Positions 8,582 through 17,799 of a stretch of DNA of 64,000 nt are shown here, in pieces. Each line of letters opens with the position of its first letter. Within the stretch, counting starts at the first letter, position 1. The translations under genes and the position numbers were made by a program. The notes beneath the pieces were generated by a model. It was not told the DNA's origin. It did not search any database and saw only the letters and a program-made list of their open reading frames with translations. Location: positions 157,088-221,087 of the forward strand of contig KE159564.1 in NCBI GenBank assembly GCA_000403215.2. The letters are read 5' to 3'. The DNA comes from Lachnospiraceae bacterium A4 (GTDB taxonomy: Bacteria > Bacillota > Clostridia > Lachnospirales > Lachnospiraceae).

Positions 8582-8977
8582 TTAAATCTTCGTGCTGACT
8601 TCCATCCCATTGCGGAAGGTAAATACCACCCTGCTGTCCGAATAGACCGTTGCGTAATCCACAAGCCTGTGGAACAGCTTCTCGTTGAAATTCACCGGCA
8701 GCTTCTCCATTTCACTAAGCCCCGCAAGGAAACCGCTGAAAATGTCATACTGGATTTCCTTCCTCTCCCACTCTTTCTCCAAGCTGTCCAGCCGGCTCTC
8801 TAAAGCGGCGTACCGGCTGGCATACCCGTCATACTTTTTGCGGTAGTCGTGCTGGTCAAGTTTCCGGACGGCGTTCTCATCGACCAGCTTCTGAATCAGC
8901 CTAGCAGTCACATCCATCTCATCGCTGACCGCCTTCAACTCTGTGTCGATAGAACCGCAATCCATCAGGGATTTCAT
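8582..8977 (-). pseudogene. Large serine recombinase, C-terminal remnant
   Basis: 131 residues: a coiled-coil stretch (ALESRLDSLEKEWERKEIQY) followed by LFHRLVDYATVYSDSRVVFTF-like sequence, which is how TnpX/TndX-type large serine recombinases end. The N-terminal resolvase domain with the catalytic serine and the zinc-ribbon region are missing, so this cannot be functional. Its base composition is clearly GC-richer than the flanking CBASS genes, suggesting a separate origin. It is probably the leftover of an integrative element. Confidence 0.75.
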
Positions 8978-9121
8978 GATTGTCCTATAGTCCTTTTACT
9001 CCTGCTGTATCCCTTCCTTAAATTAGTCAAAGAAAAAAATTTCACTTGCCAGAGTATAAGCTTGCCATTCAGTCACACTAAGGACAAAAGTACAGACAAT
9101 CATTAATTGCCTGTATTTTTG

Positions 9122-10039
9122 TCAGGAATACAGCTCAATATCATACTTTTCTAGTTCCGTAATCAAAACCCGCAGCATTGAATCGCCAATTCCACGCATC
9201 TTCCGAAGTTCTGCCGCTGAATGCTTCGTCAGTTCGCCAACAGTAAATATGTTATTTTTTTGAAGTGCATTCTTTAACCGGTTAGGCAGCCCCATTTCGC
9301 CAATCTGCATCTGGGATATTGAATCTGATTGATTATCACATTTCTCTATTGAGACCTCCATCTTATCGCCGGCATCCGTATCTGCGGGTTCGTATTCATA
9401 CAGGTTCGAATAATCCTCTTTCAACTGTTTTACTAACGTGACTGCCTTTTGCAATGCTGCCGCCTGTACATGGGTCAGTATGATCTCTTTTGGAAGGTTA
9501 TTCATTAAGCGTAGTACATTTTCACTGCGTCCACCTTCAGTTGATGCTTCACGGATCCTTTTTAGTTCCTCCTCATAATTCAGTCCAAATTCCATATATT
9601 TTATGGCTTCTTTATTTTTGAGTTTCTTCAGTGCGTTCCGCGCGATCTTTTTGATATTTGATGAATTAGTACTGTATACGTTGCTGACAGATTCATATGT
9701 ATCATTATTCCAGTAAATTCTCCTCAGTATGTCCTTTTCCTTGTCATCAAGATATTTTTCCATACAGTAAGGTATGGTATGGTCAAGATCACTAGGATAT
9801 GCTGCAGGGCTTACTGTTTCAAAAAGGATTTCATAGATCCGTTCTTCCGGCGTATGGTTTATTATCATGCTGCGCTGCTCCAGACATGCTGTAAAAATAC
9901 TCCTGAATTTCTGCGGCCGCATGTCATTCTTTTTGCAGGCTAGATCCTCTTCATCCCCATTCTGCATGTCTTCGATCACACTCAGTAGTCTTATAATTTC
10001 GTTTTTGATTGATTCGAGTAAGTTTGGATCATATTTCAT
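9122..10039 (-). CDS. Transcription regulator with sigma region-4-like HTH and RNA polymerase alpha-CTD-like domain
   Basis: 305 residues. The middle segment (DKEKDILRRIYW ... NIKKIARNALKKLKN, about residues 95-140) has the pattern of a sigma-70 region 4 helix-turn-helix. The last ~55 residues (LPNRLKNALQKNNIFTVGEL, then AAELRKMRGIGDSMLRVLI) match the helix-hairpin-helix C-terminal domain of RNA polymerase alpha. Alpha-CTD-like modules bind DNA or activators. The two joined suggest a plasmid-encoded regulator able to touch both DNA and polymerase. It lacks region 2, so it is not a complete sigma factor. It stands alone between two minus-strand genes. Confidence 0.7.
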   Translation of the reverse strand: MKYDPNLLESIKNEIIRLLSVIEDMQNGDEEDLACKKNDMRPQKFRSIFTACLEQRSMIINHTPEERIYEILFETVSPAAYPSDLDHTIPYCMEKYLDDKEKDILRRIYWNNDTYESVSNVYSTNSSNIKKIARNALKKLKNKEAIKYMEFGLNYEEELKRIREASTEGGRSENVLRLMNNLPKEIILTHVQAAALQKAVTLVKQLKEDYSNLYEYEPADTDAGDKMEVSIEKCDNQSDSISQMQIGEMGLPNRLKNALQKNNIFTVGELTKHSAAELRKMRGIGDSMLRVLITELEKYDIELYS

Positions 10040-10224
10040 TTGCCGTATCCTCTCTTTATTGAATATTATCAGATATTAATAATTATCTTCTTTATTACTT
10101 GTTCAAATTTATAATGGGAAAAAATAGAATGTAGGATTATAATATCATTGACCCTTAAAATTTTCAAGTCAAATTGATCTGGATACTGCGCTTCCTATAT
10201 ATATAAATATCAGACAAAATAACA

Positions 10225-11421
10225 TTACCGGACAAGTCCATAAAGCTTTTTCTCTGTTATTGATACAGAATTATCAATAACAAACGGAACATACAGATCC
10301 GGATTATATGACAATGTTTCGCTGTTCTTTGAACGGAACAGGAGTAAAATTTTTTTACAATACCCATCAACTTCTATGATTGCTCCCACACGTTCATCTT
10401 CTGGCGGAATCCAGAATTTAATAGCATGATTGCTTCTGGTAATTCTGTGCAGTGCATTAAAAGTATTTAACTCCAATATGCTGCGGCAGTAAACGCTGGC
10501 ATCTGATACCTGAAATAAATGCACTCTTCCAAGTACACGGTATGTATTGCTGCCTGATCTATTTTTCCCAGGAACCTTGCAGCTTTTTATGTACTGGAAT
10601 CCGGCCAGGAATGTGTTGGAATCTGGCTCTGTCCCATATTGTTTCCTGAATCTTGTAATCGCTTTTTCGGCAATTTCAGGAAAAATAAAGTTTTTGAACA
10701 TTTTCCCATCTGCACTTATGGTCTGCATATAAACTTTTAAGAAATTCTGATCCCTGCTTTGATAAACGCCTGCGAATGGAACATACATAAAGCGGACACC
10801 ATCTTTTTCAAGAGTTAAGTCTCCTATTGTTTTTTTATTTCTGCTTAGTTTTACTTTCTTTGTCCTATAATAAACATAAGAGGAAAAGCTTTGTCGGTTC
10901 TCTATCGTTTTACCATTAAGAACTTTTTCAGAAAAACAATCTGTGTTAATACCTCTTACAAGCCCGTCAAGTCCTAATCGTAGCTCTTTAACAGTTTTTT
11001 TAGGATCAGCTTTGTCGATCAGGACATCTTCCGACTCCGAAAATTCTTCATCGGGAGCTATGGTATACCGCTGATTTTTCTCCAGGCTGTCTGTCTTTCT
11101 TGAAAATCGCCTAGGATCAAAGGAAGTAAATACCGTCACGTCTCCGTCTTCGCCTACATAATAAGGCGGCTTTTGTTGTTCGCCGTCTGTCAGGTTTTTA
11201 TATCTGCAACAGTATTTGTCATGCACATATCCATTATGTTCCGGATAAATTTTTAAATCCCCGCTGATCTTATAATAAAGACCTGCATCCGGACGGCACG
11301 CGCACCACATATATCCTTTTCTTCCTATATACTGGTTTCTGATCAGAGCTCTCTGCTCCCTACCAATATACCCGGGATATAAATCTTTTCCATTATCCAT
11401 TATGAATTTCGTATTATACAT
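10225..11421 (-). CDS. Hypothetical protein with DUF1173-like Cys/His N-terminus
   Basis: 398 residues, not firmly recognised. Near the N-terminus, WCACRPDAGLYYKISGDLK followed by HNGYVHDKYCCRYK gives a C-x-C ... H ... H ... C-C arrangement reminiscent of the start of DUF1173 proteins of conjugative elements, probably a metal site. The C-terminal third (FWIPPEDERVGAIIEVDGYC, then SYNPDLYVPFVID) may be a compact alpha/beta domain. No membrane segment is seen. The gene is monocistronic on present evidence. Function unknown. Confidence 0.6.
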   Translation of the reverse strand: MYNTKFIMDNGKDLYPGYIGREQRALIRNQYIGRKGYMWCACRPDAGLYYKISGDLKIYPEHNGYVHDKYCCRYKNLTDGEQQKPPYYVGEDGDVTVFTSFDPRRFSRKTDSLEKNQRYTIAPDEEFSESEDVLIDKADPKKTVKELRLGLDGLVRGINTDCFSEKVLNGKTIENRQSFSSYVYYRTKKVKLSRNKKTIGDLTLEKDGVRFMYVPFAGVYQSRDQNFLKVYMQTISADGKMFKNFIFPEIAEKAITRFRKQYGTEPDSNTFLAGFQYIKSCKVPGKNRSGSNTYRVLGRVHLFQVSDASVYCRSILELNTFNALHRITRSNHAIKFWIPPEDERVGAIIEVDGYCKKILLLFRSKNSETLSYNPDLYVPFVIDNSVSITEKKLYGLVR

Positions 11422-11517
11422 GAATTATCCTCTTTGATTATTCTTTCAAATGTAATTGAACTAATTTCTAACAATACATGAGCAGGGAGATTCTGTCCCT
11501 GCCCTGTATAACAATAT

Positions 11518-13254
11518 TTATCCAATCAGACACTCTTTTCCCTTAAATGCAAACCCATATTTCCGAATCTGCTCTGGTAAAAACCCATCTGCAATCAGTT
11601 TGGCATCATACAGCTTTTCATCAATCTGGGAATGGGCATTTGCAACAGTCTGTGCAAGATCTTTTTCTTTGGAAGATTTATGCACTTTAAACTCAATGAT
11701 ATATGCGTTGTCTCTTTCCCTGTTTGCGGGGGTCAGCATGATATCATACCTTCCAAAGCCACTTTCCCTATTAGATGTGATCTCAAATCTCCCAGCTAGT
11801 TCAACCATCAGTCCCAGCACAAATCCGTGATAAAAGCGTTCGGGCGCATCGTCATCTGATGCATTTTTAGCAATATCAAAACTTGAAAAGCTATGCAGTG
11901 CAATCCTGTTCATAAACTCATTCATTCCGTCCACATCGTTCATGAGGAGTGCCTTGATGAAATTACTGTATGCCATTTCCGAATTTCCGCCAAACCAGCC
12001 CTTTACCATTCCACGAAACATTCGTCTGACTTCAAGGTTCGTGATGGTCAGCGTGTACCAGACATCGCCCTCCTCCCCAATCCCTTCCTCGTCCTCATCC
12101 AGAGTTCTTACATGTAACACTTTAAGATAACCCGTTGCAAGAAGAAGGCTCCACACTGCATTTGCGCTGCCATTTAGCTGGTCGAACACAATTTTTTCAT
12201 CAATCTCTGCCTCGAAGCTTTTGCCCTGAAGAAGATCTTCCATTGTCTGTTTTATGTCTGGGGTTCCTTTCTGAATCAGTTGGTTCACAAGTCCGTTCCC
12301 ACTTGTATTAGACCAATAGGTATCGTATTTTCCTTTTTTATTGATAAAAGACACAATTGACCATGGATTATAAATATCTGTTCGCACGCCAAATATAAAT
12401 CCATCATACCATCTTTTTACTTTTTGCTTCTCTTCCCCTAATCCAGAATTGTCAAGAGCTGTAAAAACTTCTTCTTCCGTAAAACCAAAAGCTGTTGTAT
12501 ATTTATCAGAAGTTGTAGTGATAACATCAAGGTTATTCATACCTGTAAAGATGCTCTCTTTTGCAACCCTTGTTATTCCTGAAATCAATCCACGCTCAAG
12601 GTATTCGTTTGTCTTGAATGTAGAATTGAACAGACCGCTAAAAAATCTGGCTGTGTCCTCCCAGTATCCTGAAATCCATGCATCGTGCATCGGCGTATCA
12701 TATTCATCTAAGATAATGATTACTTTCTTATTGTAATAACGCTGCATAAAACCTGCCATTGAATGTATAGCATCAGTGGCCAGTTCTGCATTCATTCCTA
12801 TTTTAATATTTTTATAATAAATATATTCGTTTTCACTTAATAAACTTTCAGAGAGCAGATAATTATTTTTCTCGTATAAATCAGCAATTACTTTAGTGAT
12901 CTTAAAAATCATTTCTTTATATGTCGCTGCCTTCACATTCGCAAAACTTAAAAAGATCACAGGAAAAGTTCCCTGCAGGTTCCTGTACTTATATTCCCCG
13001 TCAGAAGATTTTTCCTCCCATATGGACAATCCCTCAAACAGATCACTCCTGCCCGCATATTTATTTGAGAAAAAACACTCTGTCATACTCATGTTCAGTG
13101 TCTTTCCAAATCTGCGCGGACGCGTGATCAGGGTTACTTTATCTGCGTATTCCCACCATTCCCTGATAAAATCTGTCTTGTCAATATAAAATATATGTTG
13201 GGTTCTTACTTCCTCAAAGTCCTGATATCCAAGTCCTGCCTTGTTCTCATTCAT
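11518..13254 (-). CDS. AAA-ATPase-like protein with C-terminal PD-(D/E)XK nuclease domain
   Basis: 578 residues, a type abundant in Lachnospiraceae and Bacteroidetes (AAA-ATPase_like plus PDDEXK_9). It opens with LGYQDFEEVRTQHIFYIDKT, then a P-loop-like TRPRRFGKTLNMSM, a Walker B VIIILDEYDTPMHD and arginine-rich SGITRVAKES. The C-terminal region has RYDIMLTP and AYIIEFKVHKS, the D...ExK nuclease residues. The ATG at 13254 is chosen over an earlier in-frame start because GGAGGG lies just upstream. The natural role of this family is unsettled. Confidence 0.85.
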   Translation of the reverse strand: MNENKAGLGYQDFEEVRTQHIFYIDKTDFIREWWEYADKVTLITRPRRFGKTLNMSMTECFFSNKYAGRSDLFEGLSIWEEKSSDGEYKYRNLQGTFPVIFLSFANVKAATYKEMIFKITKVIADLYEKNNYLLSESLLSENEYIYYKNIKIGMNAELATDAIHSMAGFMQRYYNKKVIIILDEYDTPMHDAWISGYWEDTARFFSGLFNSTFKTNEYLERGLISGITRVAKESIFTGMNNLDVITTTSDKYTTAFGFTEEEVFTALDNSGLGEEKQKVKRWYDGFIFGVRTDIYNPWSIVSFINKKGKYDTYWSNTSGNGLVNQLIQKGTPDIKQTMEDLLQGKSFEAEIDEKIVFDQLNGSANAVWSLLLATGYLKVLHVRTLDEDEEGIGEEGDVWYTLTITNLEVRRMFRGMVKGWFGGNSEMAYSNFIKALLMNDVDGMNEFMNRIALHSFSSFDIAKNASDDDAPERFYHGFVLGLMVELAGRFEITSNRESGFGRYDIMLTPANRERDNAYIIEFKVHKSSKEKDLAQTVANAHSQIDEKLYDAKLIADGFLPEQIRKYGFAFKGKECLIG

Positions 13255-13342
13255 ATGGCACCCTCCCCTGTCTGGTATTATTCCCTGCTGATTATCAGTA
13301 TACACGATACCAGCTTTTTTCACAACATAAGTATATATAGAT

Positions 13343-13504
13343 TTAACGACTGCTCCTATAGTCCTCAGCCCATTCCATAAGTGATTTTGCATCTTTAGAG
13401 GTTATTAAGTTTTCCATATGAACCTCATTTATGAAGTTGTACACATCTTGTAGTGGTCTGTCCACATATCCGGTTATTATTTTTCTTTTGATTATTTCTT
13501 CCAT
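13343..13504 (-). CDS. Small hypothetical protein (53 aa)
   Basis: The ORF begins MEEIIKRKIITGYV and ends WAEDYRSSR. Its codon choice and alternating charged/hydrophobic pattern look protein-like, and it lies 88 bp upstream of the AAA/PD-(D/E)XK gene on the same strand. The ribosome site is weak (ACAGG, nine bases before ATG). It could be a small regulator or partner. No family is recognised. Confidence 0.4.
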   Translation of the reverse strand: MEEIIKRKIITGYVDRPLQDVYNFINEVHMENLITSKDAKSLMEWAEDYRSSR

Positions 13505-13656
13505 ATATAGGTACCTGTCTTTCTTTACAAAATAGAGCCGGGATGACTTTCCCTGCCCATCGTTCGGATGTATGCAGCAAAGCTGCCAAATTCCTTACAC
13601 ACCCTTGTGCAAAAAAGCAGAACAGTTGCACAATCAACCGTTCTGCTTTTATCAAT

Positions 13657-14610
13657 TTATGAAACTTCCACCCTTGTCATCGCCCGCATACAGCTGTACA
13701 TCAACATTGGTATCCCATTACGGAATTCCTCATGCTTGATCCTGTGCGGAATTACGTCTGACACCACCGTATATAGGATACGCACCTTTTCCGGCGGCAG
13801 ATATTCCTGTTTGCTATATTTCGTGGTGCTTAACAGTAAATCAAGGTTATGCATATAAAAACCTATCACGCCAAACTCATATGCAGAGTTATCGTTTTTG
13901 AAATCATTTAGTGTCTTTCCGTATACCGCCCTTTTCAGTGTCGCAGTGATCGCCCTTCCATATGTGATATCTCCCAGTTTCGGAATGCTGTCTATAGCCA
14001 TTTCAGTATTAATGGAAAGTTTTTTCGTTTTTGCTATGCTGTCAAAAAACTCGTCCACCTTTGCTGCATCCTGAAACACGCACTGGTCTGTAGGTTTGAG
14101 CATCATTCCTGTGAATGTGACATAATGCGTGAGCAGAAACTCATAATATCCGTTTTCCTCCCTTATTGCGGGTTTGCTCATCAGGATTTCTTCGTATTTT
14201 GTCGCCGGTTTCTGAAATATAAGGTGAAAGCCCTTTCCGGACATGGACAATTCACCATACATATATGGCAATGTTAACAGACTGTCCCTGATTTCCGGGG
14301 GACACCTTGGCTCAATATCAAGCACAATGAAATCATCAAGAGCCTGATTCAGACTATATGTTGCGTTTGTTGCATTAGGGAGGATATTTCTGACATCGTA
14401 TAAATCGACGAGCGGCATATTTCCATCCTTAAACGATGCCCCGACAACCTTTCCCTGCGATCTCAATATGTTCATATCAACCGGCTTTTTCTTTGAAGTA
14501 GAAACTGTCCAGCGCCTGTTCTCCGCAATGGTTTGTATAAAATCATTCTGTATAAAAAAATCTAAGTTAATAATCCGCGCCTCCCTCTTCTTACAGGTTT
14601 GGTAAACCAA
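13657..14610 (-). CDS. Archaeo-eukaryotic-type primase (PrimPol-like)
   Basis: 317 residues from the outermost start. FIVLDIEP (D98, E100) fits AEP motif I, SMSGKGFHL (H129) fits the S-x-H motif II, and HYVTFTG near residue 165 fits motif III. These enzymes make primers and often extend DNA. No helicase domain is fused; a separate UvrD-type helicase lies two genes upstream. The 14610 start is a TTG with a poor ribosome site. A strong AGGGAGG lies inside, just before ATT codons at 14574 and 14571, so initiation may be at ATT. Confidence 0.72.
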   Translation of the reverse strand: MVYQTCKKREARIINLDFFIQNDFIQTIAENRRWTVSTSKKKPVDMNILRSQGKVVGASFKDGNMPLVDLYDVRNILPNATNATYSLNQALDDFIVLDIEPRCPPEIRDSLLTLPYMYGELSMSGKGFHLIFQKPATKYEEILMSKPAIREENGYYEFLLTHYVTFTGMMLKPTDQCVFQDAAKVDEFFDSIAKTKKLSINTEMAIDSIPKLGDITYGRAITATLKRAVYGKTLNDFKNDNSAYEFGVIGFYMHNLDLLLSTTKYSKQEYLPPEKVRILYTVVSDVIPHRIKHEEFRNGIPMLMYSCMRAMTRVEVS

Positions 14611-14716
14611 AAACCCTGTTTCTTATAATACTTCAAATTACTGCGTTTGAAAATACCAAAATAGAAAATATAGCCATTACATACAAGATATAATAATCAT
14701 GCAATGGATGCATTAT

Positions 14717-15067
14717 TTAAAATAATGTCTGTTTTACTGCAGATTCAATCTCTTTTAACTCCTTACCGCTGACCTTTCCGTAAAACGATTCAAGCCTGCA
14801 TTTGTCTACAGTATGTATCTGCGAACACAATGCAATGTGTTCGCGGTACTTCTTTCCCCTGTTTTTATGAAAAAATGATTTGTCACTGATCCTGACCGAA
14901 TTGGGACGGTTCCGATCCTTTGAGCTGACATATACGATCTTTACAGTCCCTTCCGTCTGCAAGCTTTCGTTACTGCTGATCACGATTCCCGGGCGGTTCG
15001 ACCAAATTTCATGGCCTGTCGGGAGTTCATTCTGTGATATATGGTAAATCCCACCTGTTTCAATCAT
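14717..15067 (-). CDS. MazF/PemK-family toxin-like protein
   Basis: 116 residues with the MazF/PemK fold pattern: GGIYHISQNELPTGHEIWSN, RPGIVISSNES, then a basic loop and ALCSQIHTVDKCRLESFYGK, which corresponds to the conserved C-terminal strand and helix of MazF (the xxQIxTIDKxRL segment). MazF proteins are sequence-specific endoribonucleases. The ATG overlaps the TGA of the helicase gene in ATGA, so translation is coupled to the helicase. No obvious MazE-like antitoxin lies next to it, which is unusual. Confidence 0.8.
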   Translation of the reverse strand: MIETGGIYHISQNELPTGHEIWSNRPGIVISSNESLQTEGTVKIVYVSSKDRNRPNSVRISDKSFFHKNRGKKYREHIALCSQIHTVDKCRLESFYGKVSGKELKEIESAVKQTLF

Positions 15068-17664
15068 GCTGTCTCCCCCATTTCATTTCCGATCCTATCC
15101 GTGTTTATGGAAACATTACTGTTATCCGGTGCAGATTTCCCAGCGCAGACTGCCTCATAAGCAGTCATGATACTGCTTGACTGTTTATTGGTATTATATG
15201 CAAGGATGTATTCTGACTGCCTTGCCCGTGTAAGTCCTACGTAATACATGCGCTTTGCTTCCTCTGTACCCGAATCATGTTCGTTGTACAGCAGGATCAC
15301 ATTGTCAAATTCAAGACCTTTGGCGCTGTGTATGGTGCTCGCCACAAAATTATAGCGGCTTATGTCCTGTTCCTTTTTCTGCTGGTTCCGCATGCTTGTC
15401 AGACGCAGTTTTAACGCATTCTTTTCAATCTCATAATCGATCAAGGTCTGGAATGCATGGTCTGTAAACTCCTTCAGTGTGATCACGCCATTCTGCAGTG
15501 CCATGTCTTTCGCTGCAAGCAGCTCCCTGTTCTTTGTCATCCATTCAGAAATACTCTTCTTCAGGGCGGCATCAGCATTGTCATTGTAAACCCCGATTTT
15601 TTCTTTATTGCTGAGTATATGGCGCATTATCTCCACGGCCGCATCATTTCCCGCTTTATGCGTATAATCGTTTCCCATCAGACGTATGTATTTTGAGAAA
15701 AATGTCTGCTGGTAATTTTTCGCCGGGACAATATTGATAAATGAAGCCTGCGGAAACATGATTTTAATGATGTCCTCAAAGACTTTAAGGTCACTCCTTC
15801 TATAAGCAAGGAACGCCACCTGTTCGTCCTTATTGAGTCTTTCTTCAAGCCACCCCTTTATCTCTAGCAGCATATTTGGCATGGACTCCTTCAGTTTTCT
15901 CATTCCGGGAAGATTGCTGTATGTAACTTTTACATCTTCATCGAAGGGTCTTGTATGAAAGTCGTTGGCGTGAAGTTGGATTTTGGCATACTGGTTTGCC
16001 TCGATGTTTGTGAGCATCAAGTTCGCAAAGTCCAGTATATTCTGGTTTGACCTGTAGTTTGTCTGCAGCTGCATGCATTCAAACACGCCGCTCATTTCAA
16101 GGCAGTTCAGCGCCTTCGGGTTTGATGCCCTGAACTCATAAAGCGTCTGTGAACAGTCCCCGACAAGATACAGGCTCGCCTTATGCCTGATCACATAACT
16201 GATAATATAAATAAACTCAAATATTGAGTTATCCTGTACCTCATCCATGATAATGTGCCTGCACAGCGTTGTATTCTCTATAAGTTGGTCTGCTGCATGA
16301 TAACAGATGATGGATTCCAATTCAAGTGTTGTCTGGTTAATGGCATCCAGCAGCCCAATGAGCTCTGTAAACTGGCTGCTGACAATATTTGACAACGCCA
16401 CAAGTCCGGCATTTGTATTCTCCTTCATTTTGTCAAACGCCCTGATCACCTTATGGGCAACGTGATTCTGTTCCATCAATTCACTGTTTGCCTGCAGTAC
16501 ATTAATGATCGTGTCCGGTGTTGAAAGACTATGTGAATAATTTGCTGAATAGATGTCATTGATCATGGACGCAATTGTCTGTGACTTTACGGCAGGGGCA
16601 ATCTCTTTGATATGGTTTGCCGCAGCATTTGTGAAAGACAATACCGTTACTGTTTTCAGATCCACGCCGCACTGCTGGAGATATTTTAACCTGTTGTTGA
16701 TCACCGTGGATTTTCCTGTTCCGGCTCCTGCCTGTACGATACAGCATGGCTCCGGTGATGTGATCGCCGTTATCTGTTCTGGTGAAAAATTCACGTCGGA
16801 ATTTTTCCAAGGCACGGGGTTAAATGTCGCTATATCCGGCTTGATCCTGTCAAGCATCTCAAGCTTTACATTCAGCAGAATGTTTAAATTGGCATCTGAT
16901 GCCGCCTTTAAGGCTGTCGGATATCTCTGCTGGATACTGTTATAGATATACTTGTAGTCCGTAAGGTTTACTGAATAATTGTTCAGCGTCCTACAGAAGT
17001 TGACAATGATATCAATATCAGTCCCTGTCTCCAGCATCGCATTCATGATTTTGGGAATGCCCTCATCCCACAATTCAGCTGTCGCCTGCACCAGATCGTA
17101 CACTGTCAGTCTGTTGACATATTCATTTACCATGTTAACATCAATGCTGGGGGACTGTGCTGTTATAAAACCAGTATCAATACACAACGATGATGTCACA
17201 GACATTTCATATTTTCCATACATATTTTTACATATAATCCCGATGTCATAGGAACAGTAGGCACTTTTATGCTTATTTTCAAGGTCGGTTCCCAGTATCA
17301 TGTAATCCATTGTCAGCGACAGGTAATACCTCTGGTCTTCCGGCACTGTATCTGGTGATATGCACTCCGCATTTTCCGGCAGTTCGTCATATTCCAGCCG
17401 ATCCTGTATATAAAGGCTTAACGGTATGACCTCAAATGTTGATGTTCCGGTAGTAACTGTCACTTTCTTGTATGGATACTGGATTGGCGGCCTGACCACC
17501 TTTGCCTTGTCAATACACGGTAAAAAGGCACCATTTAGCAGCCCTCGTTTCTTTCCTGAACCTGTCAGTGACCTGCTGAAAAACTGTGGTGACACAATTT
17601 TCTTTTTCTGGGAAAATATACTTGCAGTTCCCGTCTGTTCATTTTCGTTTAATATAATTGGCAT
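15064..17664 (-). CDS. UvrD/Rep-type superfamily 1 DNA helicase
   Basis: 866 residues. After a ~290-residue N-terminal extension of unknown fold come the SF1A motifs: Q-motif-like FSPEQITAI, Walker A QAGAGTGKST (about 310-320), IIMDEVQDNS, LVGDCSQTLYEF, QTNYRSNQNIL, STIHSAKGLEFDNVILL and YVGLTRARQ. Such enzymes unwind DNA 3'-5' in replication or repair. The extension makes it longer than chromosomal UvrD helicases of about 720-770 residues and may be a partner-binding module. It is followed directly by the MazF-like gene and then the primase, a likely operon. Confidence 0.92.
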   Translation of the reverse strand: MPIILNENEQTGTASIFSQKKKIVSPQFFSRSLTGSGKKRGLLNGAFLPCIDKAKVVRPPIQYPYKKVTVTTGTSTFEVIPLSLYIQDRLEYDELPENAECISPDTVPEDQRYYLSLTMDYMILGTDLENKHKSAYCSYDIGIICKNMYGKYEMSVTSSLCIDTGFITAQSPSIDVNMVNEYVNRLTVYDLVQATAELWDEGIPKIMNAMLETGTDIDIIVNFCRTLNNYSVNLTDYKYIYNSIQQRYPTALKAASDANLNILLNVKLEMLDRIKPDIATFNPVPWKNSDVNFSPEQITAITSPEPCCIVQAGAGTGKSTVINNRLKYLQQCGVDLKTVTVLSFTNAAANHIKEIAPAVKSQTIASMINDIYSANYSHSLSTPDTIINVLQANSELMEQNHVAHKVIRAFDKMKENTNAGLVALSNIVSSQFTELIGLLDAINQTTLELESIICYHAADQLIENTTLCRHIIMDEVQDNSIFEFIYIISYVIRHKASLYLVGDCSQTLYEFRASNPKALNCLEMSGVFECMQLQTNYRSNQNILDFANLMLTNIEANQYAKIQLHANDFHTRPFDEDVKVTYSNLPGMRKLKESMPNMLLEIKGWLEERLNKDEQVAFLAYRRSDLKVFEDIIKIMFPQASFINIVPAKNYQQTFFSKYIRLMGNDYTHKAGNDAAVEIMRHILSNKEKIGVYNDNADAALKKSISEWMTKNRELLAAKDMALQNGVITLKEFTDHAFQTLIDYEIEKNALKLRLTSMRNQQKKEQDISRYNFVASTIHSAKGLEFDNVILLYNEHDSGTEEAKRMYYVGLTRARQSEYILAYNTNKQSSSIMTAYEAVCAGKSAPDNSNVSINTDRIGNEMGETA

Positions 17665-17799
17665 GTTCGTTCGTCCTTTCTTTGGATTTCATATTTTCCA
17701 GCTGGACAGGAAAATAACATTCCCGCCTGCTCGTCCGTTGCCCTGACGGCCTGTTCTCCCGCACGGGTCTGTACAGGAGAACAAAAAGACAGGCATCCA

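Noticed and set aside
9122-10039. Complete sigma factor
   Set aside because: Only a region-4-like HTH is visible; region 2 with its core-polymerase and -10 contacts is missing.
13425-13655. 76-residue minus-strand ORF
   Set aside because: It overlaps the better-supported 53-residue ORF in another frame and has an irregular, Cys/Asn-rich composition without a ribosome site.
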